Assembly: GCA_025464695.1 (NCBI GenBank)
Contig: JAODNQ010000075.1
Span: forward strand, 1-13,592
Direction: 5' to 3'
DNA length: 13,592 bases
Source of the DNA: Frankiales bacterium
GTDB lineage: Bacteria > Actinomycetota > Actinomycetes > Mycobacteriales > SCTD01
Part shown: piece by piece, positions 1-7,346 of the stretch
Position numbering within the stretch: the first letter of the stretch is position 1
How the letters are laid out: each line of letters starts with the position of its first letter
Made by a program: the position numbers and the translations under genes
Notes under the pieces: generated by a model
Databases searched by the model: none
The model's input: the letters and a program-made list of their open reading frames with translations, nothing else
What the model was told of the DNA's origin: nothing

Positions 1-1032
1 GAGCAGGGCTACAACATGGGCCGCGTCGTCGCGGTGCGCATGGGCTACGACTTCCTGCCCGGCACCACGATCACCCGCTACTGCTCCTCCTCGCTGCAGA
101 CCACCCGCATGGCCTTCCACGCCATCAAGGCCGGCGAGGGCGACGCGTACATCTCCGCCGGCGTCGAGATGGTCAGCCGCTTCATCACCGGCAACAGCGA
201 CTCGCTGCCCAACACCGAGAACCCGGTCTTCGCCGACGCCAAGGCACGCAGCGCGCAGCGCCAGGCCGACGGCATCGCGTCCTGGACCGACCCGCGCGAG
301 TCCGGCGCTCTGCCCGACGTCTACATCCCGATGCTCCAGACGGCCGAGAACCTCGCGCGCCTCAAGGGCGTCACCCGCGAGGAGATGGACGAGTTCGGCG
401 CCCGGTCGCAGCAGCTGGCGGAGAAGGCCATCGCCAACGGCTTCTGGGAGCGCGAGATCACGCCCGTGACCCTGCCCAACGGCGAGGTCATGACCAAGGA
501 CGACGGCCCCCGCGCCGGCGCCACCGTCGAGGGCATCAGCGGCCTCAAGCCGATCATGCCGAACGGCCTCGTCACGGCCGGCAACGCCTGCCCGCTGAAC
601 GACGGCGCGGCCGCGGTCATCGTCATGAGCGACACCAAGGCCGCCGAGCTCGGCCTCACCCCGCTCGCCCGGATCGTCTCCACCGCGGTCACCGGCCTGT
701 CGCCCGAGATCATGGGCTACGGCCCGGCCGAGGCCATCAAGCTCGCCCTCGCGCGGGCCGGCAAGACGGTCTCCGACATCGACCTGTTCGAGATCAACGA
801 GGCGTTCGCCGCCCAGGTCATCCCGTCGTACAAGGACCTCGGGATCGACATCGACAAGCTGAACGTGCACGGCGGTGCCATCGCCGTCGGGCACCCGTTC
901 GGCATGACCGGCGCCCGCATCACCGGCACCCTCATCAACGGCCTGCAGACCCTCGACAAGCAGTTCGGCGTCGAGAGCATGTGCGTCGGTGGGGGGATGG
1001 GCATGGCGATGGTGATCGAGCGCCTCAGCTAG
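1..1032 (+). CDS. Thiolase family protein (acetyl-CoA C-acyltransferase), 5'-truncated by window edge
   Basis: Thiolases carry out the CoA-dependent cleavage, or the reverse condensation, of 3-ketoacyl-CoA in beta-oxidation and related pathways; they are cytosolic. The reading frame is open from base 1, so the visible 343 residues lack roughly the first 50 of a family normally near 400. The nucleophilic cysteine lies in the motif YCSSSLQ (codon at 82-84). NEAFAAQ starts at 796, the catalytic histidine is in GHPFGMTG (codon 892-894), and the second, acid/base cysteine is in CVGGG (codon 982-984). All catalytic motifs are therefore present. The first ATG in view (16) is internal, because conserved thiolase sequence precedes it. 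The gene converges on the minus-strand DICT gene and is followed by a GC-rich hairpin. Chain-length specificity (acetoacetyl-CoA versus long-chain or steroid-derived) cannot be decided. Confidence 0.95.
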   Translation, partial: EQGYNMGRVVAVRMGYDFLPGTTITRYCSSSLQTTRMAFHAIKAGEGDAYISAGVEMVSRFITGNSDSLPNTENPVFADAKARSAQRQADGIASWTDPRESGALPDVYIPMLQTAENLARLKGVTREEMDEFGARSQQLAEKAIANGFWEREITPVTLPNGEVMTKDDGPRAGATVEGISGLKPIMPNGLVTAGNACPLNDGAAAVIVMSDTKAAELGLTPLARIVSTAVTGLSPEIMGYGPAEAIKLALARAGKTVSDIDLFEINEAFAAQVIPSYKDLGIDIDKLNVHGGAIAVGHPFGMTGARITGTLINGLQTLDKQFGVESMCVGGGMGMAMVIERLS

Positions 1033-1045
1033 TCCTGGTACGTCG

Positions 1046-1075
1046 GCGGCCGGTCTCCCTCGGGGGGCCGGCCGC
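1046..1075 (+). terminator. Putative terminator hairpin after the thiolase
   Basis: Bases 1046-1053 (gcggccgg) are perfectly complementary to 1068-1075 (ccggccgc), and the intervening bases can extend the stem with several further pairs. It starts 14 bases after the thiolase stop. There is no T-run, as is common for hairpin terminators in very GC-rich actinobacteria, so termination is inferred from position and stability only. Confidence 0.55.
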
Positions 1076-1114
1076 TGTGCTGTTCCGCTGCGGGAGCCCT
1101 GTTCCGCTCCAGGC

Positions 1115-1172
1115 CCTGTGCTGTCTCCGGCGCTGTCGCTGCGCTCCTCTATGCGCCTTCCGACAGCACAGG
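1115..1172. repeat. 11-bp inverted repeat forming a large hairpin in the convergent intergenic region
   Basis: Bases 1115-1125 (cctgtgctgtc) and 1162-1172 (gacagcacagg) are perfect inverse complements. Inside, ggcgc (1129-1133) can also pair with gcgcc (1153-1157). The core ctgtgctgt also occurs directly repeated at 1075-1083, so two alternative left arms can compete for the same right arm. It lies between the 3' ends of two convergent genes, so it may act as a bidirectional terminator or 3'-end stabiliser. The rest of 1033-1264 shows only short C/T-rich repeats (tgttccgct at 1081 and 1100) and no credible ORF. Confidence 0.5.
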
Positions 1173-1264
1173 ACCTTCCGCTACCTGCCGCTGTTCCCCC
1201 ACCTGCCCCTCGCCCGCTGCGTGCCGGTCCCCGCTGAGGCGCTCGATCGGGGGTGCGCGGGGGG

Positions 1265-1777
1265 CTAAGGGAGGCGGGAGAGGAGGTGGTCGGCGCAGGC
1301 CTGGACCAGGGCGGGGTCCTCGGTCTGGGTCCAGGAGAAGGGGCGGTCGAGGTCGGGGCCGGCGACGGCGGTGCCCGGGGTCAGGTCGCGGGCGACGAAG
1401 GCGGCCGAGAAGGTCCGGCCCAGCACGACGATGTCCCACTCGAGGGCCAGCGGGTCCTGCGGCAGCAGGGCGACGTGCGACAGGCCCGCGCTGCCCGGGC
1501 GGTAGTCGCTGGTCAGGCCGCGCGCGAACGCGTGCACGGTCGCGCCGCTGCGGGCGAGCCCGGCGTAGGCGTCGCGCGAGGCGGGCGTCAGGTGGCGCCG
1601 GTCCTGGAACGTCACCAGCACGGTGTCCACGCGCGCGGCGAGGGCGCGGCGCTCGAGCGTGCGGCTCGCCGTCAGGAGTTGGCGCTTGCTGCGCCGCTGC
1701 GCCGGCACCGCGTGGGCGACGACGTCGAAGGGGCTGAGCAGGTCGGCCGCACCCGGCCGAGCGGTCACGGAGGTCAT
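1265..1777 (-). CDS. Stand-alone DICT sensory-domain protein
   Basis: The product is 170 residues and almost entirely one DICT-like domain, a predicted sensory domain named from diguanylate cyclases and two-component proteins. I recognise the fold pattern by family resemblance: an early helix (RRSKRQLLTASRTLERRAL, 28-46), strand VDTVLVTFQD (50-59), YAGLARSGATVHAFA (71-85), WDIVVLGRTFSAAFVARDL (114-132), and a C-terminal aspartate-rich strand plus helix. No output domain (GGDEF, HTH, kinase) is attached, so it would have to signal through a partner protein. The ATG at 1775-1777 overlaps the upstream stop (ATGA) and has GGGAGG two bases upstream, so translation is probably coupled. The reading frame continues upstream through the previous gene, but that part is low-complexity shadow sequence. 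Ligand and partner are unknown. Confidence 0.75.
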   Translation of the reverse strand: MTSVTARPGAADLLSPFDVVAHAVPAQRRSKRQLLTASRTLERRALAARVDTVLVTFQDRRHLTPASRDAYAGLARSGATVHAFARGLTSDYRPGSAGLSHVALLPQDPLALEWDIVVLGRTFSAAFVARDLTPGTAVAGPDLDRPFSWTQTEDPALVQACADHLLSRLP

Positions 1778-2196
1778 GACCTCCCGTCGGCAGCGGTCCC
1801 CTCCCGGTTGAGGTGACACTGCGCTCTCCCCGCCGCCAGGACGTCCGGGAGCCCCAGGCCTTGGGCGAGGCCGGCGGGGACGTCGTCGTCGAGCAGGTCG
1901 TGGCGGTGCAGCAGCAGGTGCGCGGTGGCCACGACCGCGACCTCGGTAGGCGGGTCGAGGGCCACCAGGTCGGCCGCCGCCACAGCGAGCTGGTCCGGCA
2001 GCGCCAGGTCGGCGGCCAGCCGGGGCAGCGGCAGCGTCGTCTCCCCCGCCGCCTCGACCAGCACCGCCGCGAGGTGGTGGACGACGTCGCCGCGGGACAG
2101 CCCGGGCAGGCAGGAGGCGGCCCACCGCTGGGGCGTCCACAGGCGCAGCCGCTGCACCAGCGACCGGCTCTCGCGGTCGAGCAGGTCGACGCTCAC
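1774..2196 (-). CDS. Hypothetical protein between glycosyltransferase and DICT gene
   Basis: A 140-residue acidic protein that I do not recognise. It begins at a GTG (2194-2196) that overlaps the TGA of the glycosyltransferase gene (GTGA) and ends in an ATGA overlap with the DICT gene, so it is the middle cistron of a tightly packed trio. No signal peptide or membrane segment is visible. Residues 11-52 look helical (LVQRLRLWTPQRWAA, then SRGDVVHHLAAVLVEAA). Residues 57-80 contain a leucine/proline pattern, and residues 87-105 a helix ending in an acidic LLDDD. The frame is supported by both overlaps and by normal residue composition, compared with the Arg/Pro/Gly-rich shadow frames opposite. 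Given its place next to a sensory domain it could be a partner or adaptor, but that is inference. Confidence 0.75.
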   Translation of the reverse strand: MSVDLLDRESRSLVQRLRLWTPQRWAASCLPGLSRGDVVHHLAAVLVEAAGETTLPLPRLAADLALPDQLAVAAADLVALDPPTEVAVVATAHLLLHRHDLLDDDVPAGLAQGLGLPDVLAAGRAQCHLNREGTAADGRS

Positions 2197-3173
2197 GCGC
2201 CGGCCCCGGCGAGCCAGTGCTGGACCTGCTGCCGGCTGTCGTCGTCCGAGCCGGGCAGGACCTTGGACGCCGGGGGCGGCCCGAGCGCGCGCAGCCCGTC
2301 GGTGAGCGCCTCGGCGCTGCCGGCGGCCACGACGACGTGCTCCGGCCCCAGCCCCTCGGCCAGCCCGGTCTCGTCGGTGGTGAGCAGCCGGCAGCCGTGG
2401 GCGAGCCCCTCCACCAGCGACAGCCCGATCTGCTCCCGCCAGCCGTCCACCCGGCGGCTCGGCAGGACGACGCCCGCGGCCCGGCGCAGCGCGTCGTGGA
2501 CAGCGGCCCGGTCGGCCCGAACGACGACGTCGACGTCGGGCCGGCCGGCCGCCCACTCCTGCACCTGGGCCGTGCGGGGGCCCCAGCCGAGCAGCCGCAG
2601 GCGCCAGCCGGCGGGCCGCGCGGCGTCCCAGGCCTGCGTCAGCAGGTCGATCCCCTTGCGCTCGGAGAACTCCGCGGCGAACACCAGCTCCGGACGGGCG
2701 ACGGCGTCCCCGCCGTCGGGGAAGCAGTCGGTGCAGCGAGGCCGCCGCTCCTCCACCACGGTGCTGGTCCACGGCGCTCCCGGGCAGCTGGCCGCGTAGG
2801 CGCGCTCGGCGGCGGCGCTGCCGAAGGCGACCGCCGACAGCCGCTCCCAGCCCGGCGGCGCCGGGTGGGGCAGCACCTCGATCGCGTAGGTGCAGAGCAG
2901 CGCCCGGGGGGCGGCGTCGGCGAGGACCAGCGACGCCGGCCACTCGGCGAGCCACAGCGGCTCGGTCACCTCGAGGACGTCGGGCGGGTCGGCCCGCAGG
3001 TCCGCGGCGAGGTCGTCCGGACCGGCCAGCAGGACGGGGAAGGGAGCGGCGGCCAGGACGGCGTCGTCGCAGTCGGGGTGCCGGCCGGACGCCAGCAGCC
3101 GGAAGCCCGGCAGCGGGGAGAGCCGCTCGAGGTGCGACGAGCGCAGCACGGGCGTGTACAGCGCGTACGACAT
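2193..3173 (-). CDS. GT4-type glycosyltransferase
   Basis: The product is 326 residues with the C-terminal half of a GT-B glycosyltransferase. LVFAAEFSERKG (163-174) matches the nucleotide-sugar-binding strand with its conserved Arg/Lys. An intact EX7E motif (E247, E255) lies in REQIGLSLVEGLAHG. The family transfers sugar from an activated donor to an acceptor in the cytosol; donor and acceptor cannot be read from sequence. The N-terminal half is compact and divergent, and the protein is somewhat shorter than typical GT4 enzymes (350-400). I placed the start at ATG 3171-3173, which gives MSYALYTP; it has a G-run (GGGGG) directly before it but no well-spaced ribosome-binding site. The frame stays open upstream into non-genic sequence. 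It is the first gene of a minus-strand trio and is divergent from the CorC-type operon. Confidence 0.85.
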   Translation of the reverse strand: MSYALYTPVLRSSHLERLSPLPGFRLLASGRHPDCDDAVLAAAPFPVLLAGPDDLAADLRADPPDVLEVTEPLWLAEWPASLVLADAAPRALLCTYAIEVLPHPAPPGWERLSAVAFGSAAAERAYAASCPGAPWTSTVVEERRPRCTDCFPDGGDAVARPELVFAAEFSERKGIDLLTQAWDAARPAGWRLRLLGWGPRTAQVQEWAAGRPDVDVVVRADRAAVHDALRRAAGVVLPSRRVDGWREQIGLSLVEGLAHGCRLLTTDETGLAEGLGPEHVVVAAGSAEALTDGLRALGPPPASKVLPGSDDDSRQQVQHWLAGAGA

Positions 3174-3311
3174 CCCCCGACCCTGCCACCGCGGCCGCTC
3201 TGACGCGGCTCCGGGCACCGCCGACCCTCGTCCGACGCGTCGCCGCGGCGGCAGCGGGCAGACTGGACGCGTGACGCCTGCCAGACGCCCGTACCGCTGG
3301 GCAGCCCGCCG
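3174..3311. promoter_or_regulatory. Divergent intergenic region with possible 14-codon leader ORF
   Basis: This 138-base gap separates the start of the glycosyltransferase gene (minus) from the first CorC-type gene (plus), so promoters for both must lie here. I see no clear -35/-10 pair. A GTG at 3271 opens a 14-codon plus-strand ORF (VTPARRPYRWAARR) whose TGA (3313-3315) overlaps the GTG of the CorC-type gene. CAGACT at 3259-3264 is a weak -10-like hexamer six bases before that GTG, which would fit a leaderless transcript. All of this is tentative. Confidence 0.35.
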
Positions 3312-4628
3312 GTGATCGCCGCCCTCCTCGGGGTCCTCGCGGTCCTGCTGCTGACCGCCGGCACCGCCCTGTTCGTGGCGGCGGAGTTCTCCCTCGTCGC
3401 CGTCGAGCGCCCGCAGCTCGAGGCCGCGGAGCGCGACGGCGACCTCGGGGCCAAGCGCGTGCTCGCCTCGGTGCGGACCCTGTCCTTCCAGCTGTCGGGC
3501 GCTCAGCTGGGCATCACGATGACGACGCTGGTGGTCGGCTTCATCGCCGAGCCCTCGTTCGCGGCGTTCCTGCGCCCGCCGCTCGAGGCCGCCGGAGCGC
3601 CGCAGGGCGCCGCCGACGCCGTCGCGCTCGCCGTCGCCCTGCTGATCGCGACGGTGCTGCAGATCGTCTTCGGCGAGCTGGTCCCGAAGAACCTGGCGAT
3701 CGCCCAGCCGTTCCCGACGGCCCGCGCCGTCGCAGGTCCGCTGCGCGTCTTCAGCGCCCTGCTGCGGCCCCTCATCGCCGCCAGCAACTCCAGCGCCAAC
3801 GCGGTGGTGCGCAGCCTGGGCATCGAGCCGCAGGAGGAGCTGCGCTCGGCCCGCTCCGCCGCCGAGCTCGGCAGCCTGGTGAGGTCGTCCGCGGAGGAGG
3901 GCACGCTCGACGCCCAGACCGCCACCATGCTGACCCGCTCGCTGGCCTTCGGCGACCGCAACGCCGGCGACGTCATGACCCCACGGATGCAGATGGTCAC
4001 GCTCGAGCAGACCGACAGCGTGGCCCGGCTGCTCGAGCTGGCCCACGACAGCGGCCACTCGCGCTTCCCTGTGGAGGGCAACGACGGCGTCGACGACATC
4101 GTCGGGGTCGTGCACGTGAAGAAGGCCTTCGCGGTGCCTCGCGAGGAGCGCCGCCGCACCCGGGTCAGCCAGCTCATGGGGCCGGTCGCACCGGTGCCCG
4201 AGACGGTGCACTGCGACGACCTCCTGCGCACGCTGCGCGAGCCCGGCCTCCAGATGGCCGTCGTCATCGACGAGTACGGCGGCACCGCCGGAGTCGTGAC
4301 GCTGGAGGACCTGGTCGAGGAGCTGGTCGGCGAGGTCGACGACGAGCACGACGCGCCCAGCCGCCCCGACGTCGAGCACCAGGCCGACGACACCCTCGTC
4401 CTGTCCGGCCTGCTGCGCGACGACCAGGTGGCGGAGGCCTGCAGCTTCGTCCTGCCCGAGGGCCCCTACGACACCCTCGGCGGGCTCGTCATGCAGCGGC
4501 TGGGGCGGCTGCCCCGCCGCGGCGACGTCGTCGAGGTCGACGGCTGGGTCCTCGAGGTGCTCGAGCTCGACGGCCGCCGGGTCGACCGCGTCCGCCTGAC
4601 CGAGCCCGCGCGCGAGGCCGCCCTGTGA
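3312..4628 (+). CDS. CNNM/CorC (HlyC)-family membrane protein with CBS pair and CorC_HlyC domain
   Basis: The product is 438 residues with full family architecture. A DUF21/CNNM membrane domain covers about 1-155: the first hydrophobic segment (1-22) runs into FVAAEFSLVAVE, then SGAQLGIT, and the signature GELVPKN is at 121-127. The CBS pair covers about 215-345 (DVMTPRMQM at 220-228, SGHSRFPV at 247-254, VVIDEYGGTAGVVTLEDLVE near 317-336). The C-terminal CorC_HlyC domain is about 386-430. The family is linked to magnesium/cobalt efflux or to membrane-associated regulation by nucleotide-binding CBS domains. The GTG start puts the first membrane helix at the N-terminus as in relatives, though no Shine-Dalgarno is obvious. 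The stop overlaps the next gene in GTGA (4625-4628), so the two paralogues are probably co-translated. Ion specificity is not predictable. Confidence 0.92.
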   Translation: MIAALLGVLAVLLLTAGTALFVAAEFSLVAVERPQLEAAERDGDLGAKRVLASVRTLSFQLSGAQLGITMTTLVVGFIAEPSFAAFLRPPLEAAGAPQGAADAVALAVALLIATVLQIVFGELVPKNLAIAQPFPTARAVAGPLRVFSALLRPLIAASNSSANAVVRSLGIEPQEELRSARSAAELGSLVRSSAEEGTLDAQTATMLTRSLAFGDRNAGDVMTPRMQMVTLEQTDSVARLLELAHDSGHSRFPVEGNDGVDDIVGVVHVKKAFAVPREERRRTRVSQLMGPVAPVPETVHCDDLLRTLREPGLQMAVVIDEYGGTAGVVTLEDLVEELVGEVDDEHDAPSRPDVEHQADDTLVLSGLLRDDQVAEACSFVLPEGPYDTLGGLVMQRLGRLPRRGDVVEVDGWVLEVLELDGRRVDRVRLTEPAREAAL

Positions 4629-5713
4629 CCACCCTCAACCTGCTGTTCGCCGTCCTGCTGCTCCTCGGCAACGGCTTCTTCGTGGGCGCCGAGTTCGCCG
4701 TCATGAGCGTCCGGCGGAGCCAGGTCGAGCCGCTCGCGGAGGGCAGCCGGCGGGCACGGATCGTGCTCGACGCGCTCAAGCACCTGTCGGTCATGCTCGC
4801 CGCCGCGCAGCTCGGGATCACGCTCTGCTCGCTCGGCCTCGGTGCCGTCGCCGAGCCGGCGGTCGCGCACCTGCTCGAGGACGCCCTCCACGCGGCGCAC
4901 GTGCCGGAGTCGCTCCTGCACCCGGTGTCGTTCGCCGTCGCGCTGTCGCTGGTGGTGTTCCTGCACATGGTGCTGGGCGAGATGGTGCCGAAGAACATCG
5001 CCATCGCGTCGCCGGAGCGCGCCGCGCTCGCCCTGGTGCCCGCGCTCTACCGCTTCGCCACCGCCATCGGTCCGGTGCTGCACGCCCTCAACGCCTTCGG
5101 CAGCACCGTGCTGCGGGCCTTCCGGGTGGAGCCGAAGGACGAGCTCGCCAGCTCCTTCTCCCCCGACGAGCTGGCCGGGATCATCGCCCACTCGCGCGAG
5201 GAGGGGCTGCTCGACGACGAGGAGCACGAGCGGCTGGCGGGCGCGCTCGAGCTGGGCTCGCAGCCGGCGTCCGCGGTCATGCTCCCGCTGGAGCGGCTCG
5301 TCACGGTGCCGGCGACGGTCACCGCCGACGAGCTGGAGGAGCTGGTGGTCATCACCGGCTTCTCCCGCTTCCCCGTCCGCTCCGGGTCCGACGACCCCAC
5401 CACCGGGGCCGCCGTCGAGGGCGGGATGCTCGGCTTCGTCCACGTGAAGGACGTCCTCGGCCTGTCGGAGCGGGAGCGCCGGCGCCCCCTGGTCGAGCGC
5501 CGGCTGCGTCGCATGCCCCGCGTGCCGTGCGACCTGCCGCTCGGGGAGGTCCTCGCCCTGCTGCGCCGCAGCCAGAGCCACCTCGGGCAGGTCGTCGACG
5601 ACGCCGGCTCCGCGGTCGGCGTCATCGCGCTGGAGGACGTCGTCGAGCAGCTCGTCGGCGAGGTCGAGGACGAGAACACCCCGCTGAACGCGCCGGCCCT
5701 CGCGGAGCCGTGA
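4625..5713 (+). CDS. CNNM/CorC-family membrane protein, second paralogue lacking CorC_HlyC domain
   Basis: The product is 362 residues and clearly homologous to the preceding protein. The membrane domain has GFFVGAEFAVMSVRRSQVE (17-35), AAQLGIT (60-66) and GEMVPKN (118-124). A CBS pair follows, with TGFSRFPV at 244-251 and VGVIALEDVVEQLVGEVEDE at the end. It differs in two ways. The protein stops soon after the second CBS motif, so the CorC_HlyC domain is absent. The usual DEYGG turn of the second CBS domain is replaced by DDAGS (325-329), which may alter ligand binding. The start GTG overlaps the previous stop and its own TGA overlaps the GTG of the DUF72 gene (5710-5713). Tandem, coupled paralogues suggest a hetero-oligomer or division of labour; that is inference. 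Confidence 0.92.
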   Translation: MTTLNLLFAVLLLLGNGFFVGAEFAVMSVRRSQVEPLAEGSRRARIVLDALKHLSVMLAAAQLGITLCSLGLGAVAEPAVAHLLEDALHAAHVPESLLHPVSFAVALSLVVFLHMVLGEMVPKNIAIASPERAALALVPALYRFATAIGPVLHALNAFGSTVLRAFRVEPKDELASSFSPDELAGIIAHSREEGLLDDEEHERLAGALELGSQPASAVMLPLERLVTVPATVTADELEELVVITGFSRFPVRSGSDDPTTGAAVEGGMLGFVHVKDVLGLSERERRRPLVERRLRRMPRVPCDLPLGEVLALLRRSQSHLGQVVDDAGSAVGVIALEDVVEQLVGEVEDENTPLNAPALAEP

Positions 5714-6456
5714 CTCCTCGGGTGGGGCTGTGCGGCTGGACGATCAGCCAGGCCGCCTACGCCCGGCGCTTCCCGCTGCTCGAGGTCCAGCACACGTTCT
5801 ACGACCCGCCCGACGACGCCCTGCTGGCCCGCTGGCGCCGGGCCTGGCCCGCGGGCGCCTTCACCCTGAAGGCCTGGCAGCTCGTCACGCACGAGTCCGG
5901 CAGCCCGACCTACCGGCGGCTGCGGACACCGCTGCCCGCGGAGCACCGCGGGCAGGTCGGCGGCTTCCGCACGACGCCCCCGGTGCTGCAGGCGTGGCAG
6001 CGGACGCTGGAGTGCGCGCGGGTGCTGGCGGCCGAGGGCGTGCTGCTGCAGTGCCCGGCCAGCTTCCGCCCCACCCCGGAGAACGTCGGCCGGCTCCGCT
6101 CCTTCCTGGGCGAGGTCGAGCGGCCGGCCGGCCGCCTGCTGTGGGAGCCGCGCGGTGCCTGGCCGGGAGCCCTGTTGACGGAGCTGTGCGCCGAGCTCGA
6201 CCTCGTGCACGTCGTCGACCCGTTCTCGCCCGGCACCGGGCGGACCGACACCGTCACCCCCGAACGCACCTACTACCGGCTGCACGGCACCACCGGCATG
6301 CGCCACGTGCACACCGACGAGGAGCTGCGACACCTGCGCGACCTCGTGGCGGACCGGCCCGACGCGTGCGTCCTGTTCAACAACCTGCCCCGCGCCGGTG
6401 ACGCCGAGCGCTTCCAGCGCCTGCTCGGGCAGGCGGACGAGCCCTGCCCCACGTGA
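5710..6456 (+). CDS. DUF72 (YecE-like) family protein
   Basis: The product is 248 residues, within the usual range for DUF72, a TIM-barrel family of uncertain biochemical function. Recognisable family signatures are VGLCGW at the N-terminus, FYDPP, FTLKAWQLVTH (the family's hydrophobic-Lys-x-x-q-x-x-TH element), LLWEPRG, LVHVVDPFS, YYRLHGT and VLFNNL. I chose the GTG at 5710-5712 because it gives the standard N-terminus and overlaps the upstream TGA; the frame remains open further upstream but there it lies inside the CorC-type gene. It is the third cistron of the operon. A hairpin just after its stop may end the transcript. No signal peptide, so cytosolic. The link with CNNM-type proteins is only positional. 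Confidence 0.88.
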   Translation: MTPRVGLCGWTISQAAYARRFPLLEVQHTFYDPPDDALLARWRRAWPAGAFTLKAWQLVTHESGSPTYRRLRTPLPAEHRGQVGGFRTTPPVLQAWQRTLECARVLAAEGVLLQCPASFRPTPENVGRLRSFLGEVERPAGRLLWEPRGAWPGALLTELCAELDLVHVVDPFSPGTGRTDTVTPERTYYRLHGTTGMRHVHTDEELRHLRDLVADRPDACVLFNNLPRAGDAERFQRLLGQADEPCPT

Positions 6457-6458
6457 CA

Positions 6459-6477
6459 CGCCGCGGGCGCCGCGGCG
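6459..6477 (+). terminator. Possible terminator hairpin after DUF72 gene
   Basis: cgccgcgg (6459-6466) pairs perfectly with ccgcggcg (6470-6477) around a 3-base loop, two bases after the DUF72 stop. No T-run follows. It may end the CorC-type operon or merely reduce read-through into the sulfurtransferase gene, which begins 30 bases further on. Confidence 0.45.
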
Positions 6478-6507
6478 GTGCGGCCCGTGCAGTGACAGCG
6501 TGAGGGC

Positions 6508-7329
6508 GTGCCCCCGCCCCCTGTGCTGCCCCCCTTCGTCCCGCCTGCCTGGCTCGCCGCGCACCGGGACGACGTCGTCCTCGCCGACTGCCGCAGCTAC
6601 CTCGACGGCAGCTCCGAGCGCGAGGCCTACGACCGCGGCCACCTGCCCGGCGCCGTCTTCGTCGACGTCCACCGGTGGGTCGCCGGGACGCCCACCCCGC
6701 AGGACGGGCGGCACCCGCTGCCCGACCCGGCGGTGTTCGCCGAGGGGATGGCGTCGCTCGGCATCGGCGACGACGACGTCGTGGTCGCCTACGACGACGG
6801 AGGCGGCGTCACCGCGGCGCGGCTGGTGTGGATGCTCCGGGTCACCGGCCACGCCGCGGCGCTGCTCGACGGCGGGGTCCAGGGCGCCCTGGTGCGCGAC
6901 GCCGTGCCGCCGCGCCCGCCGGCCGTCTTCACACCGCGACCCTGGCCGCAGGAGCTGCTCGCCACCGCCGACGACGCCGTCGACCCGGCGCGCCTGGTGC
7001 TCGACGCCCGCGACCGCGCCCGCTTCCGCGGGGAGGTCGAGCCGGTCGACCCGCAGCCGGGGCACGTGCCGGGCGCCCGCAACGTGCCCTGCCGGGAGAA
7101 CGTCCTGCCCGACGGCCGGCTGCTGCCCCTGGAGCGGCTGCGCGAGGTGTACGCCGCCGCCGGTGTCACGGACGCCACCGACGTCGTCGTCTACTGCGGC
7201 AGCGGGGTCACCGCCTGCCACGACCTGCTGACGATGGAGCACGCCGGGCTGGGGCTCGGGCGGCTGTACCCGGGCTCGTGGTCGCAGTACAGCGCCGACC
7301 CCTCACGGCCGGTCGCGACCGGGCCCTGA
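6508..7329 (+). CDS. Two-domain sulfurtransferase (thiosulfate / 3-mercaptopyruvate type)
   Basis: The product is 273 residues with tandem rhodanese domains. The N-terminal, inactive domain is about 10-135 (LADCRSYLD, YDRGHLPGAVFVDV, then VVAYDDGGGVTAARLVWML, with no catalytic Cys). The C-terminal domain is about 145-273, with GHVPGARNVPC (185-195) and the active-site loop CGSGVTAC starting at C230. CGSGVTA is the loop seen in SseA-like 3-mercaptopyruvate sulfurtransferases, so that substrate is somewhat favoured over thiosulfate. The enzyme moves sulfur via a cysteine persulfide to an acceptor in the cytosol. The start is GTG 6508-6510 with a GAGGG-like element only two bases upstream; this gives a family-typical length. 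It lies 51 bases after the DUF72 gene, same strand, separated by a hairpin, and is followed by a strong bidirectional terminator. Confidence 0.9.
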   Translation: MPPPPVLPPFVPPAWLAAHRDDVVLADCRSYLDGSSEREAYDRGHLPGAVFVDVHRWVAGTPTPQDGRHPLPDPAVFAEGMASLGIGDDDVVVAYDDGGGVTAARLVWMLRVTGHAAALLDGGVQGALVRDAVPPRPPAVFTPRPWPQELLATADDAVDPARLVLDARDRARFRGEVEPVDPQPGHVPGARNVPCRENVLPDGRLLPLERLREVYAAAGVTDATDVVVYCGSGVTACHDLLTMEHAGLGLGRLYPGSWSQYSADPSRPVATGP

Positions 7330-7346
7330 CCCACCCCGTCCTGACA

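Noticed and set aside
2193..4379. Extended 728-codon minus frame joining the glycosyltransferase to sequence opposite the CorC-type gene
   Set aside because: Only the part from 3173 down resembles a protein. Upstream it is antisense to the CNNM/CorC gene and of low complexity, so the start was set at 3173.
5047..7242. 731-codon minus-strand open frame opposite the CorC-type, DUF72 and sulfurtransferase genes
   Set aside because: Shadow of three real plus-strand genes; no recognisable domain and skewed residue composition.
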